DNA of 64,000 nt from Gari tellinella. Its lineage: Eukaryota; Mollusca; Bivalvia; Cardiida; Psammobiidae. The notes beneath the pieces are model-generated. The model saw only the letters and a program-made list of their open reading frames with translations. It did no database searches and had not been told where the DNA came from. Below, one piece after another: positions 50,543-61,263 of the stretch. Position 1 is the first letter of the stretch; the number at the start of each line of letters is the position of its first letter. The position numbers and the translations under genes were made by a program. Where the stretch lies: NCBI GenBank assembly GCA_922989275.2, contig OV277863.1, forward strand, positions 23,216,001 through 23,280,000. The letters run 5' to 3'.

Positions 50543-50775
50543 CCCCTTATCCCATAGTCTGTTTCTAGTATTGAAGATAGGTGACAACTTGGAGCAGGTT
50601 GAAAGTAAAGCAGAATGCGCCTTAAAGTGCATTCTGCCTTACTTTCAGCCTGCTTTAAAATATTGAAAATATTTCTTATAATACATATTACTGACCGATA
50701 AAATTGTAAATCTTTTCTTTGGCAGAGGAATAAAGTATAAGGGCTAAAAGGTGCTTCTTTGATGGAAAGGGTTAA
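50539..50775. mobile_element. TTAA-1 MITE
   Basis: TTAACCCCTTATCCCATAGT to GATGGAAAGGGTTAA with central hairpin; shares a TTAA with the previous copy. Confidence 0.75.
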
Positions 50776-51037
50776 AGTAAGGAGCAATCTGCTTTACTTT
50801 CAACCTGCTTAAAGCAACCATCTGTCTTTGTGACTGAAAACAAGGGGGGGGGGGGGTAAAGCAGTCCACCTTACAACACTTGTATTTACTGTATAGACTA
50901 TTAAATGCCTATCAACTGTGAAACAGACCGTGCAGACCTTGATCAGAATATGTGTTAGGCAAAATGGTTGTGGTTGATCTGGGATTACATGTACACTATT
51001 TGTAGTTTGAGAAGGGTTCTTTTTTTGTATGCAGATT

Positions 51038-51457
51038 TTAAACTCATTACTCCATAGCCTGGTTCAATTTTTGGAGACAGGTGCATTATGCTTTACTTCC
51101 AACCTGCTTTAATATCATCTGTTAGGATATCAAAAAAAGTTCTTATGGTACATACGGGTATTCATGACTGTTTAACTGAAACTTGATTTTTTCAGTGAAG
51201 GAGTAAATTAACCCTTAGCCTGCCACTCACGACTATAGCTCCATATGCAAACAGCTTGGATCCGGATGAGACGCCGAGTAACTCGGCTTCTCATCCGGAT
51301 CCAAGCTGTTTGACACTCAGACAACATTTTCAGCAATTTTGAGCAACTTTGAAGCAATTTTAAACTTGAAGCAGACGAGAAATATAGCAGACGACAATTT
51401 ATTTGGCGGGTTAAGGGTTAAAGATGTAAGAAGGCGTACTTATGGTGTAATGGGTTA
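51038..51457. mobile_element. TTAA-1 MITE (outer), split
   Basis: TTAAACTCATTACTCCATAGC at the left; it resumes after 51421 with AGATGTAAGAAGGCGTACTT and ends TGGTGTAATGGGTTAA. Confidence 0.65.
51208..51421. mobile_element. TTAA-flanked MITE (inner) of the 10748 subfamily
   Basis: TTAACCCTTAGCCTGCCACT to TTTGGCGGGTTAAGGGTTAA; hairpin AGCTTGGATCCGGATGAGAC. Inserted in the TTAA of the outer copy (GAGTAAATTAA|AGATG). Confidence 0.65.
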
Positions 51458-51612
51458 AAATTAGTGATGACTTGTCACTATAAACAGTCACTAGATTTAG
51501 AAGTTTATAGTTTTGATAAAATAAATCATGTTTGAACATATCCATTTCCTTTATTTTTGTCCACGTGGTAACTGCAAGAAAGTATGAGTTTCACCAAGAA
51601 TGACCTTAATTC

Positions 51613-51709
51613 AGGGCGCTCCAGATATTGGGAGTACAAAAACTTCAAAAGCTAAAATCTTATGTCAGTATCAAACCTTATGGCTAAGGCTTATAGTGTA
51701 TCTACTCAT
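51613..51709. mobile_element. CTCCAG-MITE fragment
   Basis: CAGGGCGCTCCAGATATTGG and ACAAAAACTTCAAAAGCTAAAATC; the right end is cut by the next MITE. Confidence 0.45.
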
Positions 51710-51964
51710 CAGGGCTGCCTTTTCTCCGGATTTTTTCTAAATCTTCGGATTTTTTTCTAGAACATGGTAGCTTAAAGCAGGCTGAAAGTAAAGCAGAATG
51801 CGCCATTAGGCGCATTCTGCTTTACTTCCAGCCTGCTTTAAGTAGTCACGTGTCAACAAAACTAGAAACAGGCTATGGGGTAAAGGTACAATTCGTAAAT
51901 TCGCAATTGAAAAATGCAAATTTCGAAATCTTAGGATTTTTCATGTCAACTTATGGAAGCCCTG
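51710..51964. mobile_element. GCTGCC-MITE
   Basis: CAGGGCTGCCTTTTCTCCGG to TCATGTCAACTTATGGAAGC-CCTG; the inside holds a TTAA-1-like hairpin (CAGAATGCGCCATTAGGCGC). Confidence 0.75.
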
Positions 51965-52034
51965 ACTCTTTAAGAGTCCTCTCGATAGATGGAATAGTTG
52001 TGGTTTATGGCACTGCGACGCTGAATACAATGTA

Positions 52035-52233
52035 TGTCAGTTGGCACCGATTTTAAAATGATGAGATGAGTTGATGATGAGACATGATTTCAGGGTGCTG
52101 ATTTTGGCAGCGCATGGGATTAAAATACCACCATTCCTTTTAGGTTTTGACAGAGGGGATAATCCAAAACGTTCCCTTTGACAATTAACCCCCAGACCTG
52201 CGTCATGGTAGGGAGGTATCTGGAGTAGAGCCG
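52035..52233 (-). repeat. Retroposon 3' unit
   Basis: On the minus strand: CTGGGGGTTAATTGTCAAAG.., CCCATGCGCTGCC, ending in ATC-rich sequence. A second, fuller copy is at 54290-54600. Probably a SINE or LINE 3' end. Confidence 0.45.
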
Positions 52234-52489
52234 CAGGGCTGCCATTTCTCCGGATTGTTCCTTAATCATCGGATTTTCCCCCAGTACATGGTAGCTTAAA
52301 GCAGGCTGAAAGTAAAGCAGAATGCGCCTTAAGGCGCATTTTGCTTTACTTACAGCCTGCTTTAAGTAGTCGCATGTCAATAAAACTAGAAACAGGCTAT
52401 GGGGTAAAGGTACGATTTCGTAAAATCGCATTTGAAAAATGCAAATTTGAAAATCTCGGGATTTTTCACGTCAACTTAAGGCAGCCCTG
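52234..52489. mobile_element. GCTGCC-MITE
   Basis: CAGGGCTGCCATTTCTCCGG to ACTTAAGGCAGCCCTG with the CAGAATGCGCCTTAAGGCGC hairpin. Confidence 0.75.
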
Positions 52490-53370
52490 GAGACGATTCT
52501 ATTATTACTATAGGGTTTAGTGCAGACACGAAGGAGTGATTGTAAGAAACTTGAGTTAACTGAACTTAGTTCCCGAGCCATGGAGAACTAGATCTATACA
52601 GTTCTATTTAAAACCTCATTATTACGACCACTAAATTGTGTTTATTAGGTGTTTAAGGACATACGCGCCCAAATTAAATCTCCGTAGGATCTCTGAAAAT
52701 TTTAGCATAGGTTCTCCAAACATATTTTAGTACCATGGTAAAAAAAGACAAACATAGGTTATATTGTTCTTTTTTGTCTATGGGCATTTGAAATGTTTAC
52801 TGTAGCCATTCTCGGCAAAGAGTAGGCATGCATTCTTTTGGCCATCTGAAATTATGTAAAAAAATAATTGGCACAAACAAACATTAAAACAGTTAAAAAG
52901 TGATGCTTACTAAAAATACGATGCAAAGTTGAATTGAATTGATGCAAAGTGTATGGTTTGTTGCCTAAAATACATGCATTTTTTAAATTGTTTTGGCTCA
53001 AATTCAATGAAAACACTCAATCAAAATGTACCCGAAAAGAAATTGATAAAACTTCATACAATAAAAGCTATAGGTGTGAAAAATAAGAAAATGGCAAAAA
53101 AGCATGTTATAATGCTTCTTTTGAAGCTATAGGCACTTTCATACATATACTAATGGCCTAAATAAGCAGACGGTCTTTTCTATGTGTTCTCGGGTTCACG
53201 CTTATATTCAATTTGAAGTCCTGGGTTATTACCTTAGCCTTATTAGATAAGAGTATTTGCCAAGTTTCACGTACTTTCATTTACCAAGTGCAATGTCATG
53301 TGTTTAACGTTTATATTACTTAACATACATACCACGGAAGGTAACCGATAGGCACGATTTCGTTGAGTAA
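52490..53370. other. AT-rich sequence, nothing recognised
   Basis: A short CTCCAG-MITE-like stretch at 52490-52540 and a phrase AAGGACATACGCGCCCAAAT (52655). No coding signal. Confidence 0.4.
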
Positions 53371-53373
53371 TAG

Positions 53374-54016
53374 TGCGCTCACATTTGCTCTACGGCGGCC
53401 GCAGAGACGTGAAATCGAGAGAATCTTACGGCGTCCGTAGAGATTCTACGACGGCCGTGCGACAGCCGCACGGCGTATCCCAATGTTTTACACGCCGTAG
53501 AGGTCGCCGTAGAATTATAACGCGGAGTTATAACATTTTTTCATTTCTACGGCGGCCGTAGAGTGGTTCTACGGCCGCCGTAACTCGATAGTCAATTTCC
53601 CTTTTGAGCATTTGTACTTTTGTTCATATATGTAAAACATGTATATTATCTAAAAATGGATTTAGATGTTCCTAAATGCTGTCCAAATGTGTCCTTTGAG
53701 TTCATGGTGTTGTTGGACTGATATAAGTTGTGTGAACATGTAGCAAAACCAAGTTGTGTAGCAGGAGCAGCATTTTGGTTGCAAGGTATCTGGTGGGACT
53801 TCCACGGCGGCCGTACGGTCACCGTACGGCGGCCGTACGGTTGCCGCAGATTTTTTAACCCAACCAAAATAAAGTCTCGCCGCGCGACAGCCGCAGCAAA
53901 TGTGAGCGCAACACACGGCGGCCGTAGGAATTCTGCGGCGGCCGGGGAATTGCTACTCGCCGTAGAAATGATTAGTCGTGCGGCCGCCGTACGGCAGCCG
54001 CAGCAAATGTGAGCGA
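53374..54016. mobile_element. Element with ACGGCGGCCGT palindrome array and GCTCACATTTGCT ends
   Basis: CGCTCACATTTGCT near 53378-53391 and AGCAAATGTGAGCG near 54001-54014 are inverted ends. CTACGGCGGCCGCAG, TCTACGGCGGCCGTAG and CGGCGGCCGTACGG-type palindromes crowd both sub-terminal regions (53390-53590 and 53800-54000), with an AT-rich middle. An internal GCAGCAAATGTGAGCGCAAC (53893) repeats the end. Strongly CpG-rich. Confidence 0.65.
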
Positions 54017-54289
54017 GGCATTACGAATCTTGAATTAACGTACTTTGATAAAGCCACTAGGTGTTGCACGAATTGGGAGCGTTTGTCCTTAAGACGGATT
54101 ACTGCGTAAAGCAAGGTGACAAACACGAAGCTTTAAGCTGTCACCTGTCTCTTTTATACAATCAATTAGCCTTTATTTTAGTGGCCGTAAAAGAGAGGTT
54201 GTACTATATTTAAAACTCATTGACCATTATCCGTGCAGGGTAGAATTTTGAAATAACAAATAGGTCATATAGCGCCGATGAATGATGAG

Positions 54290-54600
54290 GGATGATGAAA
54301 CGAAATGATAATAATAATAAAGACTTTATTTCAAGAGGGTAACACAATTATAACACAAAAGCAACTGATCTCCCTCGTGGCCCTCAAATGATGATTTCAG
54401 GAAGATGATTTCGGCTAATCAAATCGGTTGCAAAGCAGCGCATAGGATAAAAATATCTACCTGCCTTCCTTTTACTTCTTAACAGAAGGGATAATCTCGG
54501 TCCAATAAACAGAAAACCTTTCCTATTGCAATTTAACCCCAGAACCACGACAAGGTAGGAACGTCTCTGTCGCCAGTGACCCGCCATATTATGTCGGCGG
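54290..54600 (-). repeat. Retroposon 3' unit with AATAAAG and (ATT)n tail
   Basis: On the minus strand: GTTCTGGGGTTAAATTGC, CCTATGCGCTGC, then CTTGAAATAAAGTCTTTATT and (ATT)n at the end. It resembles a SINE/LINE 3' end; related to 52035-52233. Confidence 0.5.
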
Positions 54601-54946
54601 GCCGCCATGTCCCCGCTTTGCACATACGACGGGCGCCCGCCAAGGACAAAATGGCGGCCCGCTTTCGGAGTGCTGAAAGAAGAACAAGTACACACGTTTA
54701 TAAACTGACTGCAATGTATTAGTGACACACATTTCATGTTTTATGAAATAGAAAACAATGTATACCCTGCTCAGACACCGCAAATTGCGGCTTCTAATCA
54801 GGGTATACACTGTATGCTAATGTCGATGATGAGCATCAATGGGGCGATTTATGATAAAAAGGTGAAACGGATATTTTTAACGGTGTTATTGACTAACCCG
54901 TTTGCGCCTAGTAGATTCTTCCTTGCTAATACATCGAATTCGTCCA

Positions 54947-55978
54947 TTTTAGCTCACCTGAGCCAAAGGCTCAATGTGAGCTATTGGGGTGGCCCTGTGT
55001 CCGTCGTCGTGCGTTGTGCGTCGTCGTTAACAATTGCTTCAAATGACATCTCCTCCTATACCGCTTGACATATTTCAACAAAACTTTACAGGAATGTTCC
55101 TTGGGTCAAGCTCTTTCAAATTTGTTCAAAGAGTTAAAAACAATATAGAACTCTGGTTGCCATGGCAACCAAAGTGAAAAAAATAAGGAAATCTTTAAAA
55201 AAAAATCTTCTTGTCTGAAACTACAAGGACCAGAGCTTAGATATTTGGCACATAGCATCATCTACAGATCCTGTATAAAGTTTGTTCATATTATGCCCCT
55301 GGGGTCAAAATTGGCCCCGCCCCGGGGGTCACAGTTTTACATAGTTTTATATGTATAGTGAATTTTCAAACGTCTTCTCTTAAACCAATATGGTCAGAAC
55401 TTTGATATTTGGCATGGTGACACTTCTAGATGTCCTATACCAATATTGTACAAATGGTTATGGTCGGTTGCATGTCTAGGTCACAGGAGCTTAAATAGAT
55501 TTTTTTAATGAAAACTTAAAAAATCTTCTTGTCTGAAACTTCACGGACCAGAGTTTAGATATTATATATCCTCTTGTCTAAAACCCTAGTACCTTGATCT
55601 TAGATATTTGGCACATAGCATCATCTACAGGTCCTCTATCAAGTGTGTTCAAATTATGCCCCGGGGGTCAGAATTGGCCCCGCCCCGGGGGTCACAGTTT
55701 TATATAGAGTTATATAGTGAAATTTTCAAACGTCTTCTTCTATGAATCTTATATGGGCAGAGCTTTGATATTTGGCATGGTGACACTTCTAGATGTCCTT
55801 TACATATTGTTCAAATGGTTCCAGTCTGTTGCATATGTGGGTCACAGGAGCTAAAAATAGATTTTTCAATGGAAACTTAAAGAAATCCTCTTGTCTAAAA
55901 CCTTAGTACTCTGGCACATAGCATCATCTGCAGGTCCTCTATTTAGTTTGTTCAAATTATGCCCCTCGGGTAAAAAAA
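54947..55978 (+). mobile_element. AGCTCACC-family element, tail missing
   Basis: TTTTAGCTCACCTGAGCC with GGCTCAATGTGAGCTA; family A body of three dimeric units (GGCCCCGCCCCGGGGGTC at about 55312 and 55676). It stops at GGTAAAAAAATG without a tail. Confidence 0.7.
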
Positions 55979-56180
55979 TGCAATTATGCGGCGTCTGATC
56001 AGCGTCTACACAGTTTTCCTTTGTCCCTTTTATAGGACTAGGCACATATGAGATAATTGCAACAATTGACGGAATTTTAGGATATCCTTTGCAAATCATA
56101 AAACAACCACTCAATGTTCCTATGTTTATTATACTTGTATGAAATGACACAATGAATATCACAGAATATCACCCTGTTTC

Positions 56181-56373
56181 CAGAGCTCCAGATAAGGGGG
56201 GTATTTCAAAAACTAAAATCTTCATTTCTGCATTAAACCCTATGGTGTCACTATTCATTAGAATCGTCTCTTTGAGACGATTCTAATGAGTAGTAACACC
56301 ATAGGATTTGGAGCTGAAATGAGCGAGAAAATGTTTGATTTGTTCAGTTTACTCTCTCTTATCTGGAGCCCTG
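56181..56373. mobile_element. CTCCAG-MITE (hAT-like)
   Basis: CAGAGCTCCAGATAAGGGGG and CTCTTATCTGGAGCCCTG; CTGTTTC is repeated directly on both sides. The middle contains the palindrome CGTCTCTTTGAGACG. Confidence 0.72.
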
Positions 56374-56582
56374 CTGTTTCGCTCTCAGTGCAGGGCGGCA
56401 CTACGCCATCGTTAGATGATCAAAAGCAGATGCAGCTTAACACATTCAACCCTAGCGACGAGTATATTCGTCATTAAAACCAGTGTACATGTAAGGATAA
56501 CACTTGTCCCATGCAAACAGTGTAGACCCTGATCAGAGGGCTCCTTAAGAAGCCCTCTGATCAGGATCTACAATGTTTGTCA

Positions 56583-57128
56583 TTTTAAAGGGACTCGCAA
56601 CCGGATGGTGTTCTTGTCAAAATAAAATAAAATACTCAAATAAAAGCAAATTTGTGGCATTATTTGGCTTTTGACATTAAAAAAATATGATCAGTCCAAA
56701 AAACGTCTCAAGAATCGTCACCGAATCTTAGTTTTTTTAGATATTTTCCATCGTTTTTCCATAGCGTTAGCTAACGGTATAGTTGTTGTTGTTGCTTCTC
56801 TACACGGGGTCAGACATAAACCCGAGCCGAATAATGTTCTATTAATAGCTATCATTGAAGTACGTTAATTCGCTACCATATATATAGAGAGCGTCCGTAG
56901 CCGAGGGCGTAAAGGCGATGCCTCATTTTTCATTTTTGTCTCCGCATGGATGGTCACGGGTTCGAATCCCACCAGAGCCTCTTCTTTTCTTTTTTCTTTG
57001 GAAATGCATTTTTTAACAGAATTTATTATCCTAAACTAATTTTACCCATTTATATTTATATAAGCATTTGACATATATTTACAAATTACTATTTTTAATA
57101 CTTGATCCGGTTGCGAGCCTCTTTAAAA
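56583..57128. mobile_element. 546-bp element with GGACTCGCAACCGGAT ends, holding a tRNA-like sequence
   Basis: TTTTAAAGGGACTCGCAACC (56583) and GGTTGCGAGCCTCTTTAAAA (ending 57128) are inverted 24-bp ends with two mismatches. It interrupts the TTAA-2-type MITE. No protein frame. Confidence 0.68.
56891..56979 (+). pseudogene. tRNA-like sequence (class II-like, decayed)
   Basis: TAGCCGAGGGCGTAAAGG resembles an A box/D arm and GGGTTCGAATCCC a B box/T loop, spaced as in a tRNA with a long variable arm or intron; a T-rich tract follows (CTTCTTTTCTTTTTTC). Acceptor (4 of 7) and T stem (3 of 5) pair poorly, so it is a pseudogene or a pol III-promoter relic rather than a working tRNA. Confidence 0.45.
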
Positions 57129-57228
57129 TACACATGTATATTGTTAAAATCAACCCTAAATAGTCACAAATGGACTAGACATATTTTGATATTTGAATTG
57201 TCCATTAAAAGTTTCAGGGGTGAATGAG

Positions 57229-57488
57229 TTAACTCATTACCCCATAACTTGTTTCTAGTTTTTAAACAGGTGACCACTTAAAGCAGGTTGGAGGTAAAAC
57301 AGAATGTGCATTCAGTACACTCTGCTTTACCTTCAACCTGCTATACGCAACACTCTTAGGGTATACATACATGTTGAAACGTTTTCGTACGATGCATGCT
57401 AGTTTTAATGTCTGTGTAAACTATTTTCTCTTAAGTTGGGAGAAGAAATTAAAGGCACAAAATGCGTATTTAGTGGGTAATTGGTTAA
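57229..57488. mobile_element. TTAA-1 MITE
   Basis: TTAACTCATTACCCCATAAC to GTGGGTAATTGGTTAA; it shares a TTAA with the preceding MITE. Confidence 0.7.
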
Positions 57489-57559
57489 GAAACTGCTCAT
57501 TTGACCAGGGTCTACATTGTTTCCACTCTTTATAATCAACAATATTTCCCAAATATGTA

Positions 57560-57860
57560 CAGTGCTTCCTCTCTGTAATAACACGCACTGGGAGACAGAG
57601 ATTGCATGTGGTTTTCGGAGGGAGTTGTTTTAGGGAGGGCAAATTAAGACTTGGCTTACATTTGCAAACAGCTTGAATACTAATTGTCTGATGAGGATTC
57701 AAGATTTTGTCACTCATTATAATTCTATTGTCCAAAAGTTCACTTATAAGAAACAATAACAGACTATAATTCTATGCAGACGGCATTGCAGGAGCAAACG
57801 TATTCATTGTTGTAAGGAGGGAATCGTTATTGGGAGGGCCGTTGTAGTGAAGGAGCACTG
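57560..57860. mobile_element. CTCCCTC-MITE, TA-flanked
   Basis: TA|CAGTGCTTCCTCTCTGTAAT and GTTGTAGTGAAGGAGCACTG|TA. The centre (AGCTTGAATAC) has lost part of the hairpin. Confidence 0.68.
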
Positions 57861-57907
57861 TATAGCAGCTTCAAACAGTGTTGACACTTTGCCGACGTCC
57901 CTAGCTA

Positions 57908-58153
57908 CAGTGGAGAATCTGTTATTCTTTCCCGTTTAAACGCAAACGTACGCAAACGCAAAACACTAAAACGTAGAAAAGTACAACTTTTGGACAATTC
58001 TGATATTTCATGTTTATCTTGGTGGCAAACAGTTTGGAGCCTGATCAGACGCCGGGTTACCCGGCGTCTGATCTGGCTCCAAACTGTTTGCACTGCAAAT
58101 GATAGTTTTAGCGTAAACGCGTTTATTGGGAAAGAATAACAGATTCTCCACTG
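57908..58153. mobile_element. GGAGAA-MITE, complete
   Basis: CAGTGGAGAATCTGTTATTC and GAATAACAGATTCTCCACTG are exact inverted ends; centre is a perfect hairpin GGAGCCTGATCAGACGCCGG. The best-preserved copy of the family. Confidence 0.8.
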
Positions 58154-58201
58154 AACACTAATTCTGCTCACTCACAGTACTTTATGGAGGTCCGTTGCAT
58201 A

Positions 58202-58412
58202 CAGTTAATAACACATTCAACATTAGCGACGAGTATACTCGTCACTTACAATCAGTGTACCTATGAACACAACATGTGGCCTTTCATGATGACAGTGTAT
58301 ACTGATTCAGGGGGGCGGGTCTGCACCGATTGTCATTGTGAAAATCAACTCTAAAAATGTACAAATTGAATGGACCTAACTGTCTAATTGGAGTTTAAGG
58401 GATGAATGAGCC
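58202..58412. mobile_element. TTAA-2-type MITE, degenerate
   Basis: CATTCAACATTAGCGACGAG to GTTTAAGGGATGAATGAG; the hairpin has been replaced by unrelated sequence. A separate palindrome CATCTGGTCAGATCTTGGCTC / inverse follows at 58407-58488. Confidence 0.5.
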
Positions 58413-58488
58413 AAGATCTGACCAGATGTCGTGTTACCAAACACATGTGTTTGGCAACACGACATCTGGTCAGATCTTGGCTCATTCA
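58407..58488. repeat. 82-bp palindrome
   Basis: GAATGAGCCAAGATCTGACC..ACCAAACACATG and its reverse complement with almost no loop. Arms ~40 bp, nearly exact. Confidence 0.75.
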
Positions 58489-58681
58489 TGCAGCAACTAA
58501 TCTTGGTCTTCACTTTTTGAAATGCCTACATGATTCCACAAAACCCTTTGTTGTGACTTTTCATTAGAACCATCTTTTTGAGACGATTCTGATCAGAACC
58601 GGTAGTGACAAACTAGGGTTTGGTGTAGGGACTCGAAGAACTCCATCTAGCTAGATCTTTGAGACTGTTATGCTTTGTCAG

Positions 58682-58873
58682 CAGGACTGCCATTTCTCAG
58701 GATTTTTCCGAAATCTTCGGATTTTTATCCTTACAGATGGTAGCTTAAAGTAGACTGAAAGTAAAACAGATTGCGCATTCTGCTTTACGTTCAATCTGCT
58801 TTAAGTAATCGCGCTTGAAAATGAGAAAATTTGGAAATCTTAGGATTTTTCATGATCAACTTAGGGCAACACA
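58682..58873. mobile_element. GCTGCC-MITE, degenerate
   Basis: CAGGACTGCCATTTCTCAGG to CTTAGGGCAACAC; shortened hairpin. Confidence 0.6.
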
Positions 58874-59084
58874 GTGTCAGTTTTTAAAAGTCATGAGCAA
58901 AATTACCATAATGCTGTCATCTACAGAAATGCACTGCCCAAACTTAACAGTAATTTAAACCTTATCCGGCTGACCGGAGATTCTCGCATTAATCTAGTAG
59001 ATTAATGCCAGAATAGACTACTGTTCTATATATCAAACTTCATCCATTGAGTTTCTTGAAACAAATTTTAGTTAAAAGATGTTA

Positions 59085-59433
59085 CAGTTCTCCTTCAGCG
59101 GCCCTCCCTACAACGACTCCCTCCTTACAACGACTCTTGTAGCATTTTCCTAAACAGCACAATTATGTCTAACGCTTTTACTGCTGTAATATCGTCTGCT
59201 TTAATTTTTCATCTTCTGTTTTTCTCAAAGTTACATAATGGACATTTGGACAGAAAAAACTTGACGAGTGACAAACAGCTTGAATCCAGATCAGACGCCG
59301 CTTTACGCGGTGTCTGATCTGGATTCAAGCTGTTTGCAAATGTAAGCCAATTTCCCTCCCTGTAACGACTCCCTCCGAACAACGCACACAATGTTTGTCT
59401 ACAATTGGATATCGTTGTAGAGAGGGAGTGTTG
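59085..59433. mobile_element. CTCCCTC-MITE, reverse orientation
   Basis: CAGTTCTCCTTCAGCGGCCC to GTTGTAGAGAGGGAGTGTTG|TA; hairpin CTTGAATCCAGATCAGACGCC and inverse at 59279-59337. Confidence 0.65.
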
Positions 59434-59876
59434 TATATCTAAAAGTAGAAACACGAGGCCGTGTGCTATCACATTGCAGTCTGTAACAGTCTGTGTCTCT
59501 TAATCACAGTTCATCTCCAGTGGACCCTCTGTCCAATCAGCCCATTCGGTGTTTAGCAGATGCCTTTATACCTAGATTTCCTTTCATTTGTCATTGGTTG
59601 AAAATGTCAAAATGCTGGTCTAAATAGATATGATTCAACACTGCTGAAAGCCCCCACTTTATATCTAAACAGGTTAGCACCTAAATGCAGGTTGATATAT
59701 TTTCTAAGTAAAGTTTCTTGACCAATTTGGAGCGACAACTCTGAAACTACTAAAACAATGACCGGGTTAGACTATTGCAAAAGAATATCTGCTGTTGAAG
59801 AGTTGATGTAGACAATAATTTCAGTAGAAACTTCTGTAGCAGACAATATTGTAGCATGCAGATGGCAAGGCATTCG

Positions 59877-60125
59877 CAGGGCTGCCATTTCTCCGGATTT
59901 TTCCTAAATCTTCTGATTTTTTCTAGAACATGGCAGCTTAAAGCAGACTGAAAGTAAAGCAGAATGCGCCATAAGGCGCACTCTGCTTTACTTCCAGCCT
60001 GCTTTAAGTAGTCACGTGTCAACAAAACTAGAAACAGACAATGGGATAAAGGTACGATTAGTCAAATTGCGTCTGAAAAAATTGAAAATTTCGAAATCTT
60101 AAGATTTTTCATGTCAACTTATGGC
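59877..60125. mobile_element. GCTGCC-MITE with target duplication
   Basis: CAGGGCTGCCATTTCTCCGG at the left; the right end is trimmed to CAACTTATGGC. AAGGCATTCG flanks both sides (59867-59876; 60126-60135), containing the 8-bp duplication expected of hAT elements. Confidence 0.8.
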
Positions 60126-60375
60126 AAGGCATTCGGTCCAACGATTGTACATGGTCATACAAATAATCGAAAGACTAACAATATTATAAACAAGAAATAT
60201 AATTTGTTTTCTTTCAATACTGTTGATCCAGATCCAACCGGTGTTGATATTTCAGATGTAAACGAGCTTGTATCCTGAAAAGTAATAAAAGGAAAAGCTG
60301 CTAAAAAAGAACCTTTGAATTTATACATATGTAGTCTAGTTTAACGTTTCATCTTCATTAGATAGTTTTTTTTAA

Positions 60376-60626
60376 CTTATAACCCATTACTCTATAAATA
60401 CCCACTTTTTACGCATTTAATTTATTTACCAACTGCTGGAATTAGTTCCACTTTATAATGTGCACCGTAAGAAATATTCCCTATATCCTATCTGATATAT
60501 AGTAGCTTAAAGCATGCTAGAATTAAAGCAGAATGCGCCTTAAGGCACATTCTGCTTAACGTAAATCTGATTTAATCGACCACCTTTCTTAAAAGCTAAA
60601 TACCGGCTATGGGAACAATGGTAAAG
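60376..60626. mobile_element. TTAA-1 MITE, degenerate
   Basis: ATAACCCATTACTCTATAAA to GGCTATGGGAACAATGG; central hairpin intact. Confidence 0.6.
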
Positions 60627-60927
60627 CGGAAAGCGCATATATGAGCAATGAGCTTACATATGTCGTAAAGACAATTTTATTGCTACTTATTTCAATTTCC
60701 CTTACATGTTTAACTCTTTGGCAAAACACAAACTAACCTCTGAAAACTTGCATTATTCCCCGATTCTAAACATTTACTCTACTCACTTACCAGTCCTGCC
60801 AAAACAGAGATAACCAGAGATCAAAGCACACGCGGCTGCTTCACGCAGCATAACAGTAATGTAGAAAGCTGATTTACTAAAGGAGCTTTCTGCATTATGT
60901 TATCCTACATAGAAGCAGTTACATGTC

Positions 60928-61165
60928 TTAACCCATTACTTCACAAATACGCATTTTCACGCCTGTAACTTATTGCTCCACTGAAGAAAATATATCCAAT
61001 TTACATATCATAAGAAATATTTTCAATATTCTAGCAGATGGTAGCTAAAAGCAGATTGAAAGTAAAGCAGAATGCGCCTTAAGGCGCATTCTGCTTTACT
61101 TTAAACCTGCTTTAAGTGGTTACCTATGTTCATTACTAAAAACAGGCTATGGGGTAATGGATTAA
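60928..61165. mobile_element. TTAA-1 MITE
   Basis: TTAACCCATTACTTCACAAA to TATGGGGTAATGGATTAA with a perfect hairpin (CAGAATGCGCCTTAAGGCGC). Confidence 0.8.
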
Positions 61166-61263
61166 ACGACAATTAATCCAGTCCCTTTTGAATGACTACT
61201 AAGCCTGCCTTATCCGTAAACCGAAAGTTTGGATTGGTCCGGGTATGCTCTGGTTTCAGATTT

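Larger units (their letters stand above)
56438..57232. mobile_element. TTAA-2-type MITE split by another element
   Basis: Left part 56438-56582 (CATTCAACCCTAGCGACGAG, AGAGGGCTCC hairpin, TTTGTCATTTT); right part 57129-57232 (ATTGTTAAAATCAACCC to GGGGTGAATGAGTTAA). Whole copies such as 46222-46473 show these parts adjoin. Confidence 0.7.

Noticed and set aside
56891..56979. Functional tRNA gene
   Set aside because: Acceptor and T stems have several mismatches and no clean anticodon arm can be drawn.
60200..60320. Minus-strand exon starting after CTTTTATTACTTTTCAG
   Set aside because: The acceptor is good, but the frame compatible with 63435-63547 stops after about 19 codons and no donor is convincing.
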